Positions 6,315 through 9,334 of a stretch of 9,334 bases of DNA are shown one piece after another (the first letter of the stretch is position 1; the number at the start of each line of letters is the position of its first letter). The translations under genes were made by a program, and so were the position numbers. The notes beneath the pieces are model-generated. The model was not told where the DNA came from, made no database searches, and saw only the letters and a program-made list of their open reading frames with translations. The DNA is from Euryarchaeota archaeon UBA258 (GTDB lineage: Archaea; Thermoplasmatota; Poseidoniia; Poseidoniales; Poseidoniaceae): positions 1 to 9,334 of the forward strand of contig DAPR01000022.1 in NCBI GenBank assembly GCA_002502605.1. Direction: 5' to 3'.

Positions 6315-6746
6315 ATGCTCCCCGATACGGTTCACAAACTCCCCCGAGAAGAACGCTATGCATACGCACGTTTGCTGGCCTTTATGGCCCGGGTTGACAA
6401 TGAACTCACCGTTGATGAAATGGCGATGTTTGAACAACGGTTGGGGACTGCTTTGCTGTCACCAAGACAAAGGGAAATGATTCGGAGCGCACTCAAGACC
6501 CCACCTTCACTCGAGTCTTGTCTCGAAGGTTTAGGACCCGAGGCTGGTCGACTGGCCCTCCGGGATGCAACCTTGATGGCTGCAGCTGATGGAACTGTAG
6601 ATGACGATGAGCGTGAAGTGCTCCAGGCGATTGTCGACCATCTTGGTTTAGCAGACAATGCTGTTGAAGCCCTCCTTAATTGGACCGTCAAGGGTGCAAT
6701 GTGGATGCAAGAAGGATACGACCTTCTCAATACGCTCTCGGAGTGA
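6315..6746 (+). CDS. TerB-like protein, first of a tandem pair
   Basis: This 143-residue, mostly helical acidic protein resembles the TerB/tellurite-resistance fold, a metal-binding helical bundle with internally repeated acidic motifs. The two motifs are MARVDNELTVDE and, after the conserved ALRDATLMAA, ADGTVDDDERE. In TerB-like proteins the Asp/Glu in such loops can bind divalent ions. It ends with WTVKGAMWMQEGYDLLN, an amphipathic helix. The ATG at 6315 is preferred over the in-frame GTG at 6294 because it gives exactly the same 13-residue lead-in to the first shared Glu as in the paralogue downstream. The second gene begins six bases after its stop, so they are cotranscribed. No membrane segment is present. 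TerB membership is inferred from motif and fold pattern; the physiological role, whether stress response or surveillance, is unknown. Confidence 0.82.
   Translation: MLPDTVHKLPREERYAYARLLAFMARVDNELTVDEMAMFEQRLGTALLSPRQREMIRSALKTPPSLESCLEGLGPEAGRLALRDATLMAAADGTVDDDEREVLQAIVDHLGLADNAVEALLNWTVKGAMWMQEGYDLLNTLSE
6740..6746 (+). promoter_or_regulatory. Ribosome binding site for the second TerB-like gene
   Basis: GGAGTGA overlaps the stop codon of the first TerB-like gene and ends six bases before the GTG at 6753. It supports this unusual GTG start and implies translational coupling of the pair. Confidence 0.6.
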
Positions 6747-6752
6747 AGACCT

Positions 6753-7178
6753 GTGTACGTCGACCTGACGGTTGATTTCACCCCCGATGAGGCAAAGGGC
6801 TATGCTCAGATTATGATCATTGTAGCCTCTGCTGATGGGGCTTTAGTGAAGGAAGAACTCGCGATGATTGAGGGCTTGATGGGCCGTTCAATGATGCATC
6901 CTGAAATGCGAGTGGACATCCGAACAATGCTTGAAAAACCACCTAAATTACAGATGGTGATGGACCGACTTACTCCGGTTGTTTTGAAAATCGCCCTTCG
7001 TGACGCAATCTTGGTGGCCGCCGTCGATGGTGAATACGATTCGGAGGAAATCAAAACCCTCAAACTCATTGCAAAAGGAGCCGGTGTCAAGAAGAAGGAA
7101 CTGTCGGAACTCTTTGAGTGGGTAAAGGCTGGATGGGAATGGCATAAGTTGAGTTTCGAACATCTAAAATTAGTCTGA
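6753..7178 (+). CDS. TerB-like protein, second of a tandem pair
   Basis: The 141-residue product is a clear paralogue of the protein encoded just upstream. The shared core is ALRDAILVAAVDGEYDSEE against ALRDATLMAAADGTVDDDE, and the first acidic motif ASADGALVKEELAMIEG matches ARVDNELTVDEMAMFEQ. Both also share KPP/TPP before the middle helix and a Trp-containing C-terminal helix (ELFEWVKAGWEWHKL here). It is soluble and helical with no signal peptide. Translation starts at GTG 6753, supported by the ribosome site across the preceding stop. The C-terminal third is richer in Lys than that of its partner (KKKELSELFEWVKAGWEWHK), so the two may have diverged to form a heteromer or bind different partners. 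The gene is followed by hairpin-forming sequence with T runs. Fold call moderate, paralogy strong. Confidence 0.85.
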   Translation: MYVDLTVDFTPDEAKGYAQIMIIVASADGALVKEELAMIEGLMGRSMMHPEMRVDIRTMLEKPPKLQMVMDRLTPVVLKIALRDAILVAAVDGEYDSEEIKTLKLIAKGAGVKKKELSELFEWVKAGWEWHKLSFEHLKLV

Positions 7179-7181
7179 TTT

Positions 7182-7195
7182 CGGGTTTTTTCCCG
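7182..7195 (+). terminator. Oligo-T hairpin after the TerB-like pair
   Basis: CGGG at 7182-7185 pairs with CCCG at 7192-7195 around a loop of six T. It lies four bases after the TerB-like stop. Archaeal transcripts often end at such T runs, so this is a plausible terminator; the stem is short. Confidence 0.4.
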
Positions 7196-7205
7196 GCCGT
7201 TTCGA

Positions 7206-7222
7206 ACCCTTTTCCGAAGGGT
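7206..7222. repeat. Perfect 6-bp inverted repeat in the spacer before the methyltransferase
   Basis: ACCCTT at 7206-7211 and AAGGGT at 7217-7222 are exact reverse complements separated by five bases. It could be a second part of the upstream terminator or a structure in a methyltransferase leader; its short length also allows chance. Confidence 0.35.
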
Positions 7223-7237
7223 CACATTCAAACCAAT

Positions 7238-7248
7238 CGGACCGTCCG
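7238..7248. promoter_or_regulatory. Short palindrome upstream of the methyltransferase start
   Basis: CGGAC and GTCCG flank a single C, forming an 11-base near-palindrome whose end is 18 bases before the ATG at 7267. A site in this position could be an operator or part of a leader structure, but no regulator gene is seen nearby, so the role is speculative. Confidence 0.25.
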
Positions 7249-7266
7249 GATAGGTTGGGTGGGGTT

Positions 7267-9261
7267 ATGCAAAGCGGAGTCAGCGGTTGGTATGCTCGAT
7301 TAGATCGATGCCTTGAAAATCGACCTGAACAGATTGAAATCTGGCTTCAGGCATGGGAACAATCCTTACGCGTCCACCAACCAATCGCAGCCTTGTTGCC
7401 TGAGGATTGGCCGACGCTCCCCGCCAATTTGTTAACCGACCCCGGCCATGTGTTAGATCATCTTCTTGCTCGCCACGATGCCGAAACGGACGGTCGCTCT
7501 CCGCGAGGAGCACATCCAACGCCACCAAGGTTGGCAGACGCAGTCATCGCCTCCGAACTGCTTGAAAGCCTCACTCGGCCCAAGACTCCTGTGAAGTCTT
7601 CAGCCATGCATTTGAGCAATCTTCCACCTGGCTTCCGCCAGCACATCGAAAAGTTGAATCTTCCACAGCACAACCAAGAAACTGAAATCGATGATGAAAT
7701 TGAACTCAAGCGGGTCGAGGAAGGCCGCCGAACACTCAGCGGGATTTCTCTGCCAATTGCAGATACGTCGTGCGGAGGGGGAATCTTCCATGCACGTTTG
7801 ATTCGACGCCACTCTGAGCATCATGAAGACAGCACTGAAGAGCGACGCATCAAGGACACTCGTCTGCTTCTCTCCTCGTTCCAACTCTTAGACGTGGATG
7901 CGCTCGTTGTTGCTTCGACTCGACGACGCTTGCTTTTGGAATGCATACGCTTTGGTTTGGTCAGTTTGAAAACTCCGAAACCCGGTTGCCTCTCTCGAGT
8001 AGAAGCTGAAACCTTGCTCGAGCAAGCGGTTCAACAAGGCGATACACTTCAGGGCGAATGGCCTTGGTCAGTTGAACCTCAACTCGTCGTGACCAACCCT
8101 CCTTGGCTTCGAATCAAAGACCGATTCCGTGGGATGGAAGATGGAAGTAAACTCCGAAGAGAACTCGGAGAGCATTTGCGCGCCCTGACCGATAACGGGA
8201 AACCTCGCTTCTCCACCATGCGAGGAAACGTCAACCTCTACCGGCTCTTTATCGAACGAAGTTTGCAAATTCTGGAAAGGGGGGGTCGACTTCGACTCAT
8301 TGCGCCCGATAGCATTCTCCGCGAACAATCATCGCACCCTCTGCGAACCTTGCTCGTCCAAGAGCATGGTTGGTCGGATATTTGGGCCATTGAAGAAGCA
8401 AACCATTTGTTCCCTGGCATGACCCAAGGCGTCGCTGTGCTCGGAATAACGGCAAAAACGCCCGTTGATCAACTGCTCATGCACGGTCCAATCAGCCGCG
8501 CAGACCTGCGAAGGGACCAGCATGGACTTTCGAACCGCGTGCCCTCGTTTGAAATGGCACCAGACCGGTGGGTCAAGTGGGCCAAAGACACCTGGGCCAT
8601 TCCACGCCTACCAAGGGACAGGGTTGAACGAAAGCAAACCTTGGCAGTGCTTGACAGATTAGCACTCTTGCCTCGTTTAGGCGATGAACATCACGCCCTT
8701 GCAACCAACGGCCACACCGTTCGAGTGCGCGTCGGTGAAATCGATCAAACTGCACATTCCAAGAGCATCGAAACTTGGGTAAAGGGTCGAGGATCTCGGC
8801 CATTCATTCGCGGAGTGCACTTCTCTGAAGATGAAGAAGGTGGCGTGTTTGTCCGGCATCCTGCGTTCCGAACAGACATTCCATCTCGGGCCAATGAACG
8901 TCAACTCGCCATGTGGTGTGGCGGAACAGAACCAAAGTTTGGACCACGCCTTGCCTGTCAAGCCATTGTCAACGCTCACCAAGAACGACGCTTGCGTTGG
9001 GCCGTTATTCCTGCAGGTTGTGTCCTTGGCAACAGCGTCAATCACATCGAGCTGCATGAAGACATTCAAGAGCGTCTCGTTTCGCTTCACGGGACGCTGG
9101 AAAAGGCCCTTCAATGGATGTGCACGCTTCTCAACGATGAAGATCTTGATGAGTGGGCTCGTGCTTGGTCGGCAAACAACAACGTCAACAATTATGAATT
9201 GGAAATGTTACCTCTCGACGTCAACAGCGAAATTCCGGAATTAGTGCCACTTCTTCGATAA
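7267..9261 (+). CDS. Adenine-specific DNA methyltransferase (Eco57I/TaqI type)
   Basis: The 664-residue protein carries the gamma-class order of N6-adenine methyltransferase motifs. Motif X-like GAHPTPPRLADAVI is at residues 81-94, motif I-like ADTSCGGGIFH (165-175) should bind S-adenosylmethionine, and the catalytic motif IV NPPW is at 277-280. The following GNVNLYRLFIERSLQILERGGRLRLIAPDSIL is typical of Eco57I/type IIG enzymes. The C-terminus ends with NNNVNNYELEMLPLDV (about 638-654), as at the end of TaqI-like target recognition domains. It would methylate adenine in a specific site. The first ~75 residues are helical with no PD-(D/E)xK nuclease pattern, so this looks like a methyltransferase only, not a type IIG fusion; no nuclease or specificity gene is in the window. 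The ATG at 7267, after GGTGGGG, is preferred to the TTG at 7255. It is far shorter than PglX of BREX systems. Class confident; orphan status provisional because the downstream neighbour is unseen. Confidence 0.9.
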   Translation: MQSGVSGWYARLDRCLENRPEQIEIWLQAWEQSLRVHQPIAALLPEDWPTLPANLLTDPGHVLDHLLARHDAETDGRSPRGAHPTPPRLADAVIASELLESLTRPKTPVKSSAMHLSNLPPGFRQHIEKLNLPQHNQETEIDDEIELKRVEEGRRTLSGISLPIADTSCGGGIFHARLIRRHSEHHEDSTEERRIKDTRLLLSSFQLLDVDALVVASTRRRLLLECIRFGLVSLKTPKPGCLSRVEAETLLEQAVQQGDTLQGEWPWSVEPQLVVTNPPWLRIKDRFRGMEDGSKLRRELGEHLRALTDNGKPRFSTMRGNVNLYRLFIERSLQILERGGRLRLIAPDSILREQSSHPLRTLLVQEHGWSDIWAIEEANHLFPGMTQGVAVLGITAKTPVDQLLMHGPISRADLRRDQHGLSNRVPSFEMAPDRWVKWAKDTWAIPRLPRDRVERKQTLAVLDRLALLPRLGDEHHALATNGHTVRVRVGEIDQTAHSKSIETWVKGRGSRPFIRGVHFSEDEEGGVFVRHPAFRTDIPSRANERQLAMWCGGTEPKFGPRLACQAIVNAHQERRLRWAVIPAGCVLGNSVNHIELHEDIQERLVSLHGTLEKALQWMCTLLNDEDLDEWARAWSANNNVNNYELEMLPLDVNSEIPELVPLLR

Positions 9262-9262
9262 T

Positions 9263-9279
9263 CCGTCAATTTTTGGCGG
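9263..9279 (+). terminator. Hairpin after the methyltransferase
   Basis: CCGTCA (9263-9268) pairs with TGGCGG (9274-9279), including one G-T pair, around an AT-rich loop (ATTTT). It begins directly after the methyltransferase stop and is a plausible transcription end. The loop T run fits archaeal oligo-T termination. Confidence 0.45.
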
Positions 9280-9334
9280 CATTTCTCCAGTAATCTAAGC
9301 GCACGATGCGGGGAACTAGAGGAAAATGGTTTAT

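Noticed and set aside
6195..6437. Minus-strand open frame of 80 codons upstream of DUF2237
   Set aside because: It mostly lies antisense to the first TerB-like gene, whose paralogue supports the plus strand; no family pattern is visible.
6806..7231. Minus-strand open frame of 141 codons
   Set aside because: It is antisense to the second TerB-like gene and has a low-complexity Ser/Ile-rich composition with no recognisable motif.
7267..7500. Possible nuclease domain at the methyltransferase N-terminus (type IIG restriction enzyme)
   Set aside because: No PD-(D/E)xK arrangement is visible in the roughly 75 residues before motif X, which are also too few for a typical nuclease domain.
9306..9334. 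Start of another plus-strand gene (ATG at 9306, frame open to the end)
   Set aside because: Only nine codons are present, with no clear ribosome site or well-placed TATA box, so it cannot be supported from this window.
1..9334. CRISPR arrays, tRNA genes, insertion sequences or long direct repeats
   Set aside because: No regularly spaced repeats, cloverleaf-like segments, transposase motifs or terminal inverted repeats were seen on either strand.

Overview
The window is gene-dense, of moderate G+C, and reads like a chromosomal segment of a marine archaeon. My best guess is a Poseidoniales (Marine Group II) type euryarchaeote. That rests on small tightly packed operons, at least one TATA-like box placed as for a leaderless transcript, GTG/ATG starts with GGAG/GGTGG ribosome sites, and acidic proteins with winged-helix and TerB-like folds. 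There is no rRNA or lineage marker here, so the assignment is an inference; the DUF2237 and GtrA families are also common in bacteria.

Layout. Positions 1-1137 (minus strand) hold a beta-decarboxylating dehydrogenase of the isopropylmalate/isocitrate family that runs off the left edge. After a 226-base divergent spacer, a plus-strand run begins: an acidic protein with a predicted winged-helix C-terminus (1364-2011), then three consecutive unknown membrane proteins, each with a short transmembrane hairpin and a charged helical part (2093-3751). These are followed closely by a nucleotide-sugar cassette (3768-5828): an RmlA-like sugar-phosphate nucleotidyltransferase, an unusually short UDP-glucose/GDP-mannose dehydrogenase homologue without its C-terminal nucleotide-sugar-binding domain, and a four-helix GtrA-like membrane protein. 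Together these suggest that an activated sugar is made, oxidised, and used for a lipid-linked or envelope glycan.

The GtrA gene meets a minus-strand DUF2237 gene (5829-6191) tail to tail with no spacer. Beyond a 123-base divergent gap lie two tandem paralogous TerB-like genes (6315-7178), apparently a local duplication. A short, hairpin-rich spacer leads to a 664-residue adenine-specific DNA methyltransferase of the Eco57I/TaqI type (7267-9261). It has motif X, motif I and the NPPW motif and a C-terminal specificity-like region, but no nuclease domain that I can see. A hairpin with an oligo-T loop follows it, and the last bases hold at most a gene start.

I see no tRNA, rRNA, CRISPR array, transposase or long repeat. 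The parts most worth a second look are the domain-truncated sugar dehydrogenase within its cassette, the three neighbouring membrane-hairpin proteins of unknown function, the tandem TerB pair, and the methyltransferase without a visible partner nuclease.
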